Virus record (IMG/VR): IMGVR_UViG_3300022822_000017
Location: 1-64,000 of that record
Source of the DNA: a virus
Strand: one strand, 5' to 3'
Length of the DNA stretch: 64,000 bases
Part shown: positions 6,535-16,190 of the stretch, in pieces
Position numbering within the stretch: position 1 is the first letter of the stretch
How the letters are laid out: every line of letters starts with the position of its first letter
Translations under genes and position numbers: made by a program
Notes under the pieces: generated by a model
Told to the model about the DNA's origin: nothing
Database searches by the model: none
The model's input: the letters and a program-made list of their open reading frames with translations, nothing else

Positions 6535-7094
6535 TGGATTTATTCAAAGTAGAAGGGAATTTAGTAATACCAACAGAGCATGCTTTGTTAGTATCTCCTT
6601 ACTCTGATATTTGGGATAGAGACCCAGATCCAAAGAAGTTAAGTGCCAAGAGACAGTTTGCATACATTGAGTTGTGTTGCAGCTATAAGAAAAGCAATCC
6701 TTATAAGGGGTTTGCTGAAGCAGTAAGAAAACAAAAGGTAATACAAGCAATATACAGGGAAGAAGCAGAGTTATTTGTAGAAGACCAACTTATTGTTGAA
6801 GGGATGGAGTTATATGAGAAGTTAAGAGTAGAAGCATCTCCAACCTTGCAGTATTATCTATCAGCAAAAGCAGGAGCTGAGAAAATGTTAAAGTGGCTTA
6901 ATGATTTTGATATGGAAGACCTTAATGAAAGAACAGGTCTGCCATTGTATAAGCCAAGAGAGATAACCTCAGCATTGAAAGATAGCTATGAGGTAATGAA
7001 GACATTAAACTCTATGGAAGAGAAAGTCCAAGAGCAATTGTTTGAGTCTACAAAGACTATAGGTAACAAGGAGATTAATCACTTTGAAAAGTAA
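6534..7094 (+). CDS. Conserved protein before terminase, possible small terminase
   Basis: A 186-residue, mainly helical protein containing ELCCSYKKSNPYKGF and RKQKVIQAIYREEAELFVED, and ending in long helices. Its place two genes ahead of TerL, and its all-helical character, are what one expects of a small terminase subunit. I see no convincing helix-turn-helix, and the sequence does not identify one. Conserved unnamed proteins occupy this place in crAss-like phages. The start ATG overlaps the upstream stop by one base. Confidence 0.5.
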   Translation: MDLFKVEGNLVIPTEHALLVSPYSDIWDRDPDPKKLSAKRQFAYIELCCSYKKSNPYKGFAEAVRKQKVIQAIYREEAELFVEDQLIVEGMELYEKLRVEASPTLQYYLSAKAGAEKMLKWLNDFDMEDLNERTGLPLYKPREITSALKDSYEVMKTLNSMEEKVQEQLFESTKTIGNKEINHFEK

Positions 7095-7097
7095 AGT

Positions 7098-7247
7098 ATG
7101 ACAGTAACACAGACACTTAGCTTACACATAGAGGATAAAATTAGTTATCATGAAAAGCTTAGAATACAATTTGAAGCTAGTGAACAATTTGAGCAGTGTG
7201 CTAGGCATAGAGATGAGGTAACAAAACTTAAAAAGATGTTAGCTTAA
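7098..7247 (+). CDS. UVR-motif-like microprotein, 49 aa
   Basis: A 49-residue protein ending FEQCARHRDEVTKLKKML. This follows the UVR-motif pattern (F-x-x-A-x-x-x-R-D-x-I-x-x-L), a helical hairpin used for protein contact in UvrB/UvrC and in Clp adaptors such as McsA. The stop TAA shares a base with the TerL ATG (TAATG), so it is translationally coupled to terminase. A small partner of TerL is a possible role. The length is below usual gene-calling limits. Confidence 0.55.
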   Translation: MTVTQTLSLHIEDKISYHEKLRIQFEASEQFEQCARHRDEVTKLKKMLA

Positions 7248-9313
7248 TGGTTACAGAAACTAAGATTAGAGACAAAGATGGCAAGTGGCTGAAGAGTGAC
7301 TTGTTCAGAGTAGAAGCTATTAAGTTCCAAAAGTATGGATACTTCTGTTCTGATTATTGGGGAACTGCAGGATGGATAGAATATTGGGAAGAGCAGTTAA
7401 AAAGATGTAAGGATGGATTTGAGATACAAGGAGAGAGAATAACAGGTCATCATTATATGTATCTAAATTTTTGTCAGATACAAGTAGTAAAGAAATTAGA
7501 AGGGAAGAAGGCTTCCAAGAAAACAACTACTTTTCCAGATTTCTGGGATGGAGATTATGATTACTTTTGGTCTCTTGAGATTGCAAGAAATGGGATAGAG
7601 AAACAAGAGTTGGAGGACCTTAACCTAGGGGTGAAACCACACCCTGACTTCCTAACAGGAGGTTTCCACATGATTGTGGGGAAGAGTAGAAGGAAAGGTT
7701 ATAGTTACAAGAATGGAGCAATTTCTGCTAACTATTATAATACTGAAAGAAAAGCACAGGTTATCATTGGTGCATCAGAAAAGAAGTTTTTGTACCCTAA
7801 AGGTACAATGGGTATGACAAGTGATTACCTAAACTTCCTTAATGAGTTTACAGGTTGGAGAAAATCCAGAGATTATGTAGACAAGCAAGACCATAGAAAA
7901 GCATCTTTTAAGAAGAAAATAAATGGGGTAGATATTGAGTCTGGTTATCAGTCAGAAGTATTTGCCCTAACCTTTAAAGATAATGCTGATGCTGCCAGGG
8001 GTAAGGATGGTATAGTTGTATTACTAGAAGAAGCAGGAGCATTTCCTAACTTAAAAGCTTCTTATGCAGCCATCAAACCTGCACTTACTGCAGGGATGTA
8101 CATTACAGGACAAATCATTATATTTGGAACAGGTGGAGATATGAAATCAGGTACAGCAGATTTTGCTGACATGTTTTATAATCCAGTAGCTTATGGCTTA
8201 ATGCCATTCATTAACACTTGGGATGACAATGCCCAAGAGACTACTTGTGGATTCTTCCACCCAGTGACAAAGAACCTAGAAGGGTTCTATGATTTGCAAG
8301 GTAATTCAAACATTCCTGCAGCCTTAGAGTTTGAACAATCAAGAAGAAAAGTCATACTTGAAAGTAGTAATAACAGTACAGCATATCAAAGACATGTTCA
8401 GGAGTTTGCACTAAAGCCATCAGAAGCTTTTTTAACAGTGTCCACAAATGATTTTCCTGTCATAGAATTAAGAGCACAACTTAACAGAGTATTAAGAGAA
8501 AAGTTGATGTTAAAGAAGGGAACACCAGTCTCCCTAAGAAGAGCAGAAGGGGGTAAAATCCTAGCTGAACCAGATCTGGTCAACAAGTTAAACCCAATAA
8601 TACATTACAAAGTAAAGGAAGCAGACTTAACAGGATGCCCTGTTATCTTTGAGTTTCCATCTAATCCACCTAAAGGCTTGTATAAAATAGGGTATGACCC
8701 TTATAGGCAAGACCAAACTTCTGGTGTATCTTTGGCAGCAGTATATGTTTACAAAACAATACAGAAAGGAAACAGCACTAAAAACATTATTGTTGCTACT
8801 TATGTAGGTAGACCACAGACCTCAGATTCCTGCAATAGAATTGTAGAGCTTCTAGCAGAATTATACAATGCAGAAGTAATGTATGAGAATGAAGTACCTG
8901 ATGTAAAGAAATACTTTGAAAGAAGAAAGAAGCTACATTTACTTGCAGCACAACCTGATGGTGTAATATCTAAGAATATCAAAGCTTCAAGAGTAGCTAG
9001 AGTATATGGGTGTCACATGAATGAGAAGTTGAAAGATGCTGGTGCCAAGTACATAAAGCAGTGGCTACTAGAGGAGAGGGATTTTGATGAAAATGGAGAT
9101 GTACTACTAAATTTAGATTTTATATATGATGTTGGTTTACTAGAAGAGTTGATTCTTTACAATAAAAAGGGTAACTTTGATAGAGTTATGTCATTGATGC
9201 AAGTTATGTTTCAAGTAGAGGAAGATGAACTAGGCAAAGAGTACTCTGACACAGGGGAACAAAACCAGAATATAAAAGACTTATTGGAACTTAATTTGTT
9301 TAACAAAAACTAA
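7247..9313 (+). CDS. terL: Terminase large subunit
   Basis: A 688-residue packaging motor. The ATPase part shows a Walker A-like VGKSRRKGYS (G145, K146) and a Walker B-like GIVVLLEEAGAF at about residues 256-267. The nuclease part opens at YKIGYDPYRQDQTSG (about residue 478), whose Asp is the first metal ligand, with a later acidic site in LNLDFIYDVGLLEE. Length and the order ATPase then nuclease fit crAss-like TerL. It pumps DNA into the prohead through the portal, encoded next. The start is coupled to the UVR-like microprotein. Confidence 0.9.
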   Translation: MVTETKIRDKDGKWLKSDLFRVEAIKFQKYGYFCSDYWGTAGWIEYWEEQLKRCKDGFEIQGERITGHHYMYLNFCQIQVVKKLEGKKASKKTTTFPDFWDGDYDYFWSLEIARNGIEKQELEDLNLGVKPHPDFLTGGFHMIVGKSRRKGYSYKNGAISANYYNTERKAQVIIGASEKKFLYPKGTMGMTSDYLNFLNEFTGWRKSRDYVDKQDHRKASFKKKINGVDIESGYQSEVFALTFKDNADAARGKDGIVVLLEEAGAFPNLKASYAAIKPALTAGMYITGQIIIFGTGGDMKSGTADFADMFYNPVAYGLMPFINTWDDNAQETTCGFFHPVTKNLEGFYDLQGNSNIPAALEFEQSRRKVILESSNNSTAYQRHVQEFALKPSEAFLTVSTNDFPVIELRAQLNRVLREKLMLKKGTPVSLRRAEGGKILAEPDLVNKLNPIIHYKVKEADLTGCPVIFEFPSNPPKGLYKIGYDPYRQDQTSGVSLAAVYVYKTIQKGNSTKNIIVATYVGRPQTSDSCNRIVELLAELYNAEVMYENEVPDVKKYFERRKKLHLLAAQPDGVISKNIKASRVARVYGCHMNEKLKDAGAKYIKQWLLEERDFDENGDVLLNLDFIYDVGLLEELILYNKKGNFDRVMSLMQVMFQVEEDELGKEYSDTGEQNQNIKDLLELNLFNKN

Positions 9314-9323
9314 AAATATAACA

Positions 9324-11720
9324 ATGGCAGATATTGGAAAAGGGGTTAGACTCTCACTACAGCAAAAGAACTCCAACAAAAAGCAATGGTTTAAAGACAG
9401 AGCCAATGCATTAAAAGGAGCTTCTTTTACTTCTTCTACTCACAGTGGGGGAGTATCAGAATACAAAAGAAAGAAAGTCAACTATGACTTGTACAACAAC
9501 ATTATAAACCAAGAAGATTTTGCTTATGTATGTAAGCCTTTTGGTGCTGGTTCAGGAGAATTACCTGCAACCTTTACAAACAAGGATATTACTTCTCCTA
9601 GAATAAAGGCAGTGATAGGGATGGAAATGAAAAGACCATTCTCATTTAAGACACTAGCAGTTAATGAAGAAGCTACCAACAGAAAAGAAAAGGTAAAGTT
9701 TGACATGATTAAAGAGTACACTGTATCTCAAATTATGGCTCCTATACAAGCAGAGGTAGAACAGAAGTATCAAGCACAAGCAAAAGGTAGAGAACTTACT
9801 CCTGATGAATCAAAGCAGATAGAGCAAGCAATGGCTGAAGAGATGAAAGCTATGACACCCCCTGAAGTAGGGAAGTACATGTCTAGGCAACATCAAGATC
9901 CAGCTGAAGCACTTGGACATCAACTGTTACAAGGGATTGTACAGAAGCAGGATGTAAAAAGAAAGTTTGACAAAGGTTGGAAACATGCAACATTATCTGG
10001 GGAAGAAATTTACTGGGTAGGACAGGTTAGGGGAAAACCTAGCTTAGGAGTGACTAATCCTATTAGGTTTGATTATGACAAATCTCCTGATACAGATTTT
10101 ATTGAAGATGGAGAATGGGCAGTAGCAGAATATAGAATGACACCATCTCAGTTTGTTACCATGTTTGGAGATGAATTGACAGATGAACAAATAGACCAAG
10201 CATACACTGAAGCAAAAGGTGGAGGTCCTACAAATGCTGGAGATTGGGCATTCAATGAAACTGAAAGCCAAACAGGAAACACTTTATCAGTTTTCCATTA
10301 CACATGGAAAGGACTTAGAAGAATAGGTTTCTTAGAGTATGCTGACTTAGCAACAGGAGAAACTCAGATGACTGTAGTTGGAGAAAACTACAAAATGGAC
10401 AAAGACTTAGGAGACATAAAAATGTCTTGGGAGTGGATTCCAGAAGTATATGAAACTTATGTAGCAAGAGGAGATATGTATCTTAGGATGCAACCTGTTG
10501 AAGGGCAACACAAAGATTTAAACAATTTATTTGAATCTAAGCTACCTTATTATGGAGCAGCTTATGACAACTTAAATTCTGAGACAACATCATTGATGGA
10601 CAGAATGAAAGTGTGGCAATACTACTACAACATCATTATGTACAGGGTAGAGCTATTAATGGCTTCTGACAAGGGTAAGCTATTACTTATGAATATTAAT
10701 GCCATACCTAAGTCTTCAGGTATAGACATAGAGAAGTGGTTGTACTATGCAGAAGCTTTAAAGATAGGTTGGGTTAATCCTAATGAAGAAGGTAACAAAG
10801 GTTTAGATGTGACTAACATGGCTAAACAAGTTGACATGTCTTTAATGTCTGACATACAGAAGTATATTGACTTAGCAGGATACATAGATGACCAATGTGG
10901 GAAGTCTGTAGGTATTACTGATGGGTTAATAGGACAGATTGAGCAAAGAGATGCAGTAGCAAATACACAACAGAATATGTCTTCTGCTTCTACTATCTTA
11001 GAACCTTACTTTGACTTACATAATCATGTAAAGAGAAATGTACTTCAGGCACTGATAGAGCAATGTAAAATATCATACTCTGATTCAGAAGATGAATTTA
11101 TTACATATACTTTAGATGACTTGTCTACTGAAATGTTAAAAGTAGATGCTGGACTATTAGATTCTTCTACTTATGGAATATTTGTAACCTCATCTTCTAA
11201 AGCTTATGAAGCAGTGGAACTAGTTAAACAACTAGCACATGCAGCACAGCAGAACAATTCTATAAAGCTGTCTAGTGTTATTAAAGTAATTAGAGCTGAA
11301 GGAATACAAGAAGCAGAAGAATTACTTGAGACAGGAGAAAATGAAATGACTCAACAAAATCAAGCACAACAATTACAAGCTATACAAGAGCAAGGTAAAA
11401 ATGAAGAAGCTGCAAGACAATGGCAAAGAGAGACAATGGATCTTACTCAAGCTAATACATTGGAGCAAATCCAAGCTAAAGGGGAAATTGACCTACAAAA
11501 GCAAGCTATGCTTTCTATGGGATTCAATGAGAACAAAGACATGGATAATGATGGCACACCAGATATAGTAGAGCTATATAAGGATGGTGCAGATGCAGAC
11601 TTAAAAATGAGGAAGCAGAATTTAGATGAAAAAAAGTTTGAAGAGGACAAGAAACAGAACAAAGAGAAAAACTCTATAGAGAAACAAAAAATAACTCAAG
11701 CAAAACAAAAGAAAGAATAA
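9324..11720 (+). CDS. Portal protein
   Basis: A 798-residue protein whose early region (VNYDLYNNIINQEDFAYVCK and IGMEMKRPFSFKTLAVN) matches the pattern I know for crAss-like portals. It forms the dodecameric ring at one head vertex through which DNA is packaged and ejected. The C-terminal 150 residues are Gln/Glu/Lys-rich and probably coiled coil. They carry a calcium-loop-like DMDNDGTPD at about residue 740. It lies 10 bases after terL, in the expected order. Confidence 0.85.
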   Translation: MADIGKGVRLSLQQKNSNKKQWFKDRANALKGASFTSSTHSGGVSEYKRKKVNYDLYNNIINQEDFAYVCKPFGAGSGELPATFTNKDITSPRIKAVIGMEMKRPFSFKTLAVNEEATNRKEKVKFDMIKEYTVSQIMAPIQAEVEQKYQAQAKGRELTPDESKQIEQAMAEEMKAMTPPEVGKYMSRQHQDPAEALGHQLLQGIVQKQDVKRKFDKGWKHATLSGEEIYWVGQVRGKPSLGVTNPIRFDYDKSPDTDFIEDGEWAVAEYRMTPSQFVTMFGDELTDEQIDQAYTEAKGGGPTNAGDWAFNETESQTGNTLSVFHYTWKGLRRIGFLEYADLATGETQMTVVGENYKMDKDLGDIKMSWEWIPEVYETYVARGDMYLRMQPVEGQHKDLNNLFESKLPYYGAAYDNLNSETTSLMDRMKVWQYYYNIIMYRVELLMASDKGKLLLMNINAIPKSSGIDIEKWLYYAEALKIGWVNPNEEGNKGLDVTNMAKQVDMSLMSDIQKYIDLAGYIDDQCGKSVGITDGLIGQIEQRDAVANTQQNMSSASTILEPYFDLHNHVKRNVLQALIEQCKISYSDSEDEFITYTLDDLSTEMLKVDAGLLDSSTYGIFVTSSSKAYEAVELVKQLAHAAQQNNSIKLSSVIKVIRAEGIQEAEELLETGENEMTQQNQAQQLQAIQEQGKNEEAARQWQRETMDLTQANTLEQIQAKGEIDLQKQAMLSMGFNENKDMDNDGTPDIVELYKDGADADLKMRKQNLDEKKFEEDKKQNKEKNSIEKQKITQAKQKKE

Positions 11721-11738
11721 GGAATAAGTTAAATTTGG

Positions 11739-11780
11739 CTATTAGGGTTAATCTCTAATAGTTAAGTTTAATACTTAACT
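11739..11780 (+). promoter_or_regulatory. Two overlapping hairpins between portal and scaffold-like gene
   Basis: CTATTAG/CTAATAG (11739-11761) and AGTTAAG/CTTAACT (11760-11780) share two bases, so they exclude each other in RNA. A T-rich but interrupted stretch follows. This could be a weak terminator or a processing site that sets portal against capsid-gene expression. Confidence 0.35.
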
Positions 11781-11812
11781 TATCTTAATATTAATACTTA
11801 AATTTACATTAA

Positions 11813-12997
11813 ATGCCAGGAACAGAACAAACCCAAGACAACAAGACTGCAGAAGCACAAGCAGCAACAGACACAGCATTAGACAATTTTCAATGGGATG
11901 ATACAGGAGGAGGAGACTTTTTTGGTATTGCTGAAACAGGAACCAAAGAAGATGTAAAACCTGATGTTGTTTCAGATGTTAAAAAGGAAGATGGAAAAGA
12001 ACCCACTCCTAAAGCTGATACAAAGAAAGAAGGAGAAGAGGAAGATGAAGAAGAAGATAGTTTCTTTGATATTGTAGACAAGCCAGGAGAAACAAAAGAA
12101 GGAGAAGAGGACCAGGGAAGTGATGAGGATGTAGATAAAGATTACTACAAAACTTTAGCTTCTAGAATGAAAGAAGATGGTATCTTTCAAAATGTAGATA
12201 TTCCTGAAGGGGAAGATTTTACAGAAGATAAGTTCATTGAATTACAGGATTTAGAGATAGATTCAAGGGTAGAGGAAGCTTTTGAGGGATTCTTTTCAGA
12301 ACTAGACGCTGATGGTGCTGCATTTTTAAAGCACAAGAAAGAAGGTGGAAGTACTGAAGATTTCTTTAAAACTTATGGTCAGAGTACAGGTGCTCCACAA
12401 GGAGACTTGGATGATGAGTCCTATCAAGAACAGGTCAGCAGATATTACTATGAACAAGAAGGAGAAGATCCTGAAGACATAGATGATAAGATTGAGTGGC
12501 TTAAAGATAGTGGCAAGTTAGAAAAGTATGCACAGAAGTTTGATGGTAAGTTAAAAGAAAATGACAAGAAGACCAAAGAAGATTTAGCAAATAATACCAA
12601 AGCTGCAGAAAAGACTGCAGAAGAAGGTAGGTTAGCTTTTGCTACAAGTGTCCAAGAAGCTTTAGAAGCTATAGAAGAAGTGGACAACTTTAAATTTACT
12701 AAAGAGAGTAAGAAAACTTTACTCCCTTTTATCACTAAAGCCACTGTAAAAGTTGGGAAGAACAAGCATATAACAGGTATGCAGGATAAGTTAAGTGCTA
12801 CACTTAAAGATCCTAATAAAATGTTAGTACTTGCTCAATTATTACAGAATGATTTTGATGTTTCTAGTATCATTAACAGTGCAACCACTGCTAAGACTAA
12901 AACATTGAAGGATGACATTCAAAGAAAAAAGACTTCTGTAAGACCTACAAATTCAGGTAAAGCAGGTAGTAGAAAAAGCCTTTCAGAATTTTTCTAA
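11813..12997 (+). CDS. Acidic scaffold-like assembly protein
   Basis: A 394-residue, very acidic, helical protein with low-complexity runs of Glu, Asp and Lys in its first 110 residues (KKEGEEEDEEEDSFF). It lies between portal and major capsid protein, the usual place and character of a scaffold or assembly protein. The C-terminal basic tail (AGSRKSLSEFF) may contact the capsid. There is no protease motif. The family is not identified by motif, so the role rests on position and composition. Confidence 0.6.
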   Translation: MPGTEQTQDNKTAEAQAATDTALDNFQWDDTGGGDFFGIAETGTKEDVKPDVVSDVKKEDGKEPTPKADTKKEGEEEDEEEDSFFDIVDKPGETKEGEEDQGSDEDVDKDYYKTLASRMKEDGIFQNVDIPEGEDFTEDKFIELQDLEIDSRVEEAFEGFFSELDADGAAFLKHKKEGGSTEDFFKTYGQSTGAPQGDLDDESYQEQVSRYYYEQEGEDPEDIDDKIEWLKDSGKLEKYAQKFDGKLKENDKKTKEDLANNTKAAEKTAEEGRLAFATSVQEALEAIEEVDNFKFTKESKKTLLPFITKATVKVGKNKHITGMQDKLSATLKDPNKMLVLAQLLQNDFDVSSIINSATTAKTKTLKDDIQRKKTSVRPTNSGKAGSRKSLSEFF

Positions 12998-13039
12998 AAA
13001 AGTAATTATAAATTAAAACTAATATTAAAAAGTTAGATT

Positions 13040-14485
13040 ATGGTAGGTAACAAATTAATTACCAAACAAATGCCTTGGCATGCTAACATGACAGAGATGA
13101 ACCATTTAGGTAAAGCTCTTATTGCAAAGCCAGACAAGTTTGAGTCAAAAATTGGACAGTTGTTTACAGCTGAAAAGTATTCTGATAACCCTTTAACTGC
13201 TATGGCACTTAAAGAAGGTAGAGAGGAAAACACCAATTCTTCTATGTGGGAATGGGATATGCGTGCTGCAAGCACTAGACCTTTAGTAGTACTAGAAGAT
13301 GTATCTCCTGGAGATACAACAAAAGGAAAGTTCAAAGGGACTTTCAAAATCAAATTAGATGAGAACTGGTATGAGCCAGGAGACATCATTACTCCAGGAA
13401 CTACTAACAAGAAGTTCCAATGTAGAGTACAAGAAGAGCGTGTTCCTCATGGGAAAGGTTTTATCTACACTTTACGTTTGATGAGTGATAACCCACAATT
13501 GTTTATTCCTTCTATGTATTTCAAAGCAGGAACACAATGGGGTAAATTGTATTCTCAATATGCTGAAGCTGAAACTCAATCAGGTTCTACACAATATGCT
13601 TTGCCTATCACTATGGCAAACAGAATGTCTAGATTCAGAAAGAAGTACAAGGTTACAGGAGATGCACACAATGAGGTATTGGCTGTAAAGATTCCAGACT
13701 CAATGGGTACTTACCATGATTCATGGGTTAAGTATGCAGAGGTAGAGTACTGGCAACAATGGTACAGAGAAATTGAAAGAGGATACTGGTACTCAAGAAG
13801 TACAGATTCAGTATTATCTGCCAATGGTAGACCAATCAGAACAGGACCAGGATTACAAGAGATGTTAGAAGATTCTCACACACAGCGTTATTCTCACTTA
13901 ACTGCAAGGTTAATTGAAGAGTACTTAATGGGTATTTTCTACTCAAGAGTTAAGCCAGGTGCTGCAAGAAAAATCAAAGGATATTCAGGTGAATATGGAA
14001 TGATTAACTTCCACAGAGCTATACAAGATTGGGCAACTAAAACTGGATTTATTCAGGTGGTACAAGATTTATTTATCCAGAAGGGTTCTTCTGAATACAA
14101 TGATAATGCTGTATCTGCAGGTTACCAATTCACAAAATACAGAATGGCAAATGGTGCTGAATTAGAATTAATTCACAATCCACTTTATGATGATAGAGAA
14201 ATCAATTTTGAAATTGACCCTGTTACAGGTTACCCTCTTGAATCTCAAAGAATCACATTCTTAGATTTCTCAGGAGAAGGTAAATCTTCTAACTGTAGAA
14301 TAGTAAACAAAAACAAGTCATACAAACTTGGGTATGTTGCTGGTTTGACCAACCCTTATGGTCCTAATGATGGAAAGTTAATGAGCCATTCAGGTGACTT
14401 CTATGAAATGCATGTTGAGAAACAATCAGGTATGCACATTGAAGACATTGGAAGATGTGGTGAATTAATCCTTTCTAGAAACTAG
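13040..14485 (+). CDS. Major capsid protein
   Basis: A 481-residue protein in the MCP position, with features typical of crAss-like HK97-fold capsid proteins. It starts MVGNKLITKQMPWHANMTEM, has aromatic-rich central strands (VKYAEVEYWQQWYREIERGYWY) and ends in a beta-rich domain. Unlike most genes here it uses CGT for several arginines (for example near 13261 and 13438), as expected for the most highly expressed gene. A strong terminator follows it at once, suggesting that it is the end of an abundant transcript. Confidence 0.85.
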   Translation: MVGNKLITKQMPWHANMTEMNHLGKALIAKPDKFESKIGQLFTAEKYSDNPLTAMALKEGREENTNSSMWEWDMRAASTRPLVVLEDVSPGDTTKGKFKGTFKIKLDENWYEPGDIITPGTTNKKFQCRVQEERVPHGKGFIYTLRLMSDNPQLFIPSMYFKAGTQWGKLYSQYAEAETQSGSTQYALPITMANRMSRFRKKYKVTGDAHNEVLAVKIPDSMGTYHDSWVKYAEVEYWQQWYREIERGYWYSRSTDSVLSANGRPIRTGPGLQEMLEDSHTQRYSHLTARLIEEYLMGIFYSRVKPGAARKIKGYSGEYGMINFHRAIQDWATKTGFIQVVQDLFIQKGSSEYNDNAVSAGYQFTKYRMANGAELELIHNPLYDDREINFEIDPVTGYPLESQRITFLDFSGEGKSSNCRIVNKNKSYKLGYVAGLTNPYGPNDGKLMSHSGDFYEMHVEKQSGMHIEDIGRCGELILSRN

Positions 14486-14504
14486 GAACAAAAGGACAAC
14501 TTAG

Positions 14505-14537
14505 AGTCAGGGATTGAGTTCCCTGACTTTATTTTAT
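14505..14537 (+). terminator. Terminator after the major capsid gene
   Basis: AGTCAGGGA (14505-14513) pairs perfectly with TCCCTGACT (14520-14528) and is followed by TTTATTTTAT. It lies 19 bases after the MCP stop. It is likely to reduce transcription of the downstream neck genes relative to MCP. Confidence 0.8.
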
Positions 14538-14632
14538 ACCATCAGAGAAGATGATTAAAATCAAATACTAAGTTCATTAACATACAATGAAAAGAACTAT
14601 ATACAAGAATTAATATTTATAAGCAAAACATT

Positions 14633-15427
14633 ATGGCAAAAGTAGAAATTAGACCATTAAGTATTCCAAAATGGCATGGTAAAACAGATCAGGAATCTTT
14701 CACACAACCACATACAATAGAAGCTTTATATGACCACAATACAGGTGGTTATGCAACTGGACTAACTGAACAAGAAGTAGAAAAGTATCAAAAAAAGTTA
14801 AAAGTAGACTTATCAAGTACTTTCAATCAAGATGAACCACACTCTTTCTGGAACAGCAAGATGGGTTCAATTAAATTGGAGAATGCAACAATGATCTTAG
14901 ATGATGCAATTGCACTTGAATTTGTCAGAGTTAAAATGCTTAAAGCAAGCAAGTATGTTGCTAACAGTATGAAAGATTGGGAGAATGGATTGTACCCTGA
15001 AGCTACACATGTAATTTTTGATGAATCTGAAGAAGAGAACATCAAAGCAAGTAAAGCTAAGAAAAGACAGGCTGCAGTTAAATTATCCTTAGACCTCTCT
15101 AAAGATGCACAAGCTAGTATCATTCAGATATTAACTAACAAATCTGTAAGAGGTAAAAGTGACAACTATTTGGTTGGGGAGATTGATGACCTTATTAAAG
15201 ATAGATTGGATGACTTCCTAAGAGAAGCTAGTAAAGACAAGAAAGACTTGTTTACTACAGCAGCAGTTATGGAAGCAATTCACAGAAATATCTTGACAAA
15301 AGAAGGTACAGCAGTTTTCTATCTATCAGATAAGATTGGCTATGATTTTGAATCAGCTGTTGAATGGTTCCAAGATCCACAGAACCAAAACATGAAGACT
15401 AGCATCTTAGGTAAACTAAATAGTTAG
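14633..15427 (+). CDS. Conserved crAss-like structural protein after MCP
   Basis: A 264-residue protein opening KVEIRPLSIPKWHGKTDQES and containing YATGLTEQEVEKYQKKLKVD and FWNSKMGSIKLENATMILDD. This recurs in my recollection of crAss-like phages directly behind the capsid gene. The C-terminal part is helical with a Lys-rich middle. It probably belongs to the head or the head-neck junction; a head auxiliary or connector role is possible. No membrane segments or enzymatic motifs are seen. A 95-base leader without clear features precedes it. Confidence 0.6.
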   Translation: MAKVEIRPLSIPKWHGKTDQESFTQPHTIEALYDHNTGGYATGLTEQEVEKYQKKLKVDLSSTFNQDEPHSFWNSKMGSIKLENATMILDDAIALEFVRVKMLKASKYVANSMKDWENGLYPEATHVIFDESEEENIKASKAKKRQAAVKLSLDLSKDAQASIIQILTNKSVRGKSDNYLVGEIDDLIKDRLDDFLREASKDKKDLFTTAAVMEAIHRNILTKEGTAVFYLSDKIGYDFESAVEWFQDPQNQNMKTSILGKLNS

Positions 15428-15446
15428 ACTTCTAAAACAATTAAAA

Positions 15447-16166
15447 ATGAATATAAAAGAAATGCATTATGATTTTAAGAGTAAGCTTAATAAGCTAGAC
15501 TCACAACAATACAGAAACTTAAAGGTTCCTGAGATTGATTGGAAGATTAATGAAGCAATTGAACTATTCACTAAGATTGTGGCTGAACCCAAATTTGCAA
15601 CCAGATTAGGGTTTGAAATAAGTCAGAGAGTAATTGATGATATCAGAACTATTGTTGTTAACTCAAAGTCCTTGACTAAGACTACAGAAGATGCAGACAC
15701 TGCTATCTTTAGTTTACCAAGTGATTACTTTAATTATGTAAGCACAGGTAAATTAATAATGAAAAGTGGAGCATGTGAACTAGCTGCAGACAAGGTATTT
15801 GTAAGACAACATGATGATAGTTTTCAAGTAAGTTCATTTGATAAAAGCTCTTTCCTTTGGAGAGAAGTTAACATCAGATTTTTTAATGGAGGTATAAAGG
15901 TGTTCACATCTGGAGAGTTTTCTGTAAAAAGTTTTAATATAGATTACATCAAACAACCTGTATCTGTGAATAACAGTGAAAGTTTTGTGGGAGGTAGCTA
16001 TAAAACTTTGGCAGGAGTGGTTCTATCTACTAATGTAGATTGTGACTTACCTAGTACAGTCCACAGAGAAATTATAGATTTAGCTGTAGCTATAGCATCA
16101 GGTGATTTACAAGTTCCTGATTTAACAATTAAAAAAGATAAGTTGAATTATAATCAACTTTCATAA
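15447..16166 (+). CDS. Neck adaptor / ring protein 1 (P22 gp4-like tail tubular)
   Basis: A 239-residue protein whose start (MNIKEMHYDFKSKLNKLDSQ, then NLKVPEIDWKINEAIELF) is the hallmark opening of the crAss-like tail tubular or ring protein family that docks beneath the portal. The second half is beta-rich. It would extend the portal channel and receive the next ring proteins, encoded far downstream at 31851-34295. Separation of ring 1 from the others by the surface-protein block is usual for this phage group. Confidence 0.7.
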   Translation: MNIKEMHYDFKSKLNKLDSQQYRNLKVPEIDWKINEAIELFTKIVAEPKFATRLGFEISQRVIDDIRTIVVNSKSLTKTTEDADTAIFSLPSDYFNYVSTGKLIMKSGACELAADKVFVRQHDDSFQVSSFDKSSFLWREVNIRFFNGGIKVFTSGEFSVKSFNIDYIKQPVSVNNSESFVGGSYKTLAGVVLSTNVDCDLPSTVHREIIDLAVAIASGDLQVPDLTIKKDKLNYNQLS

Positions 16167-16190
16167 GTCAAACATTTAAAATTAAAAATT

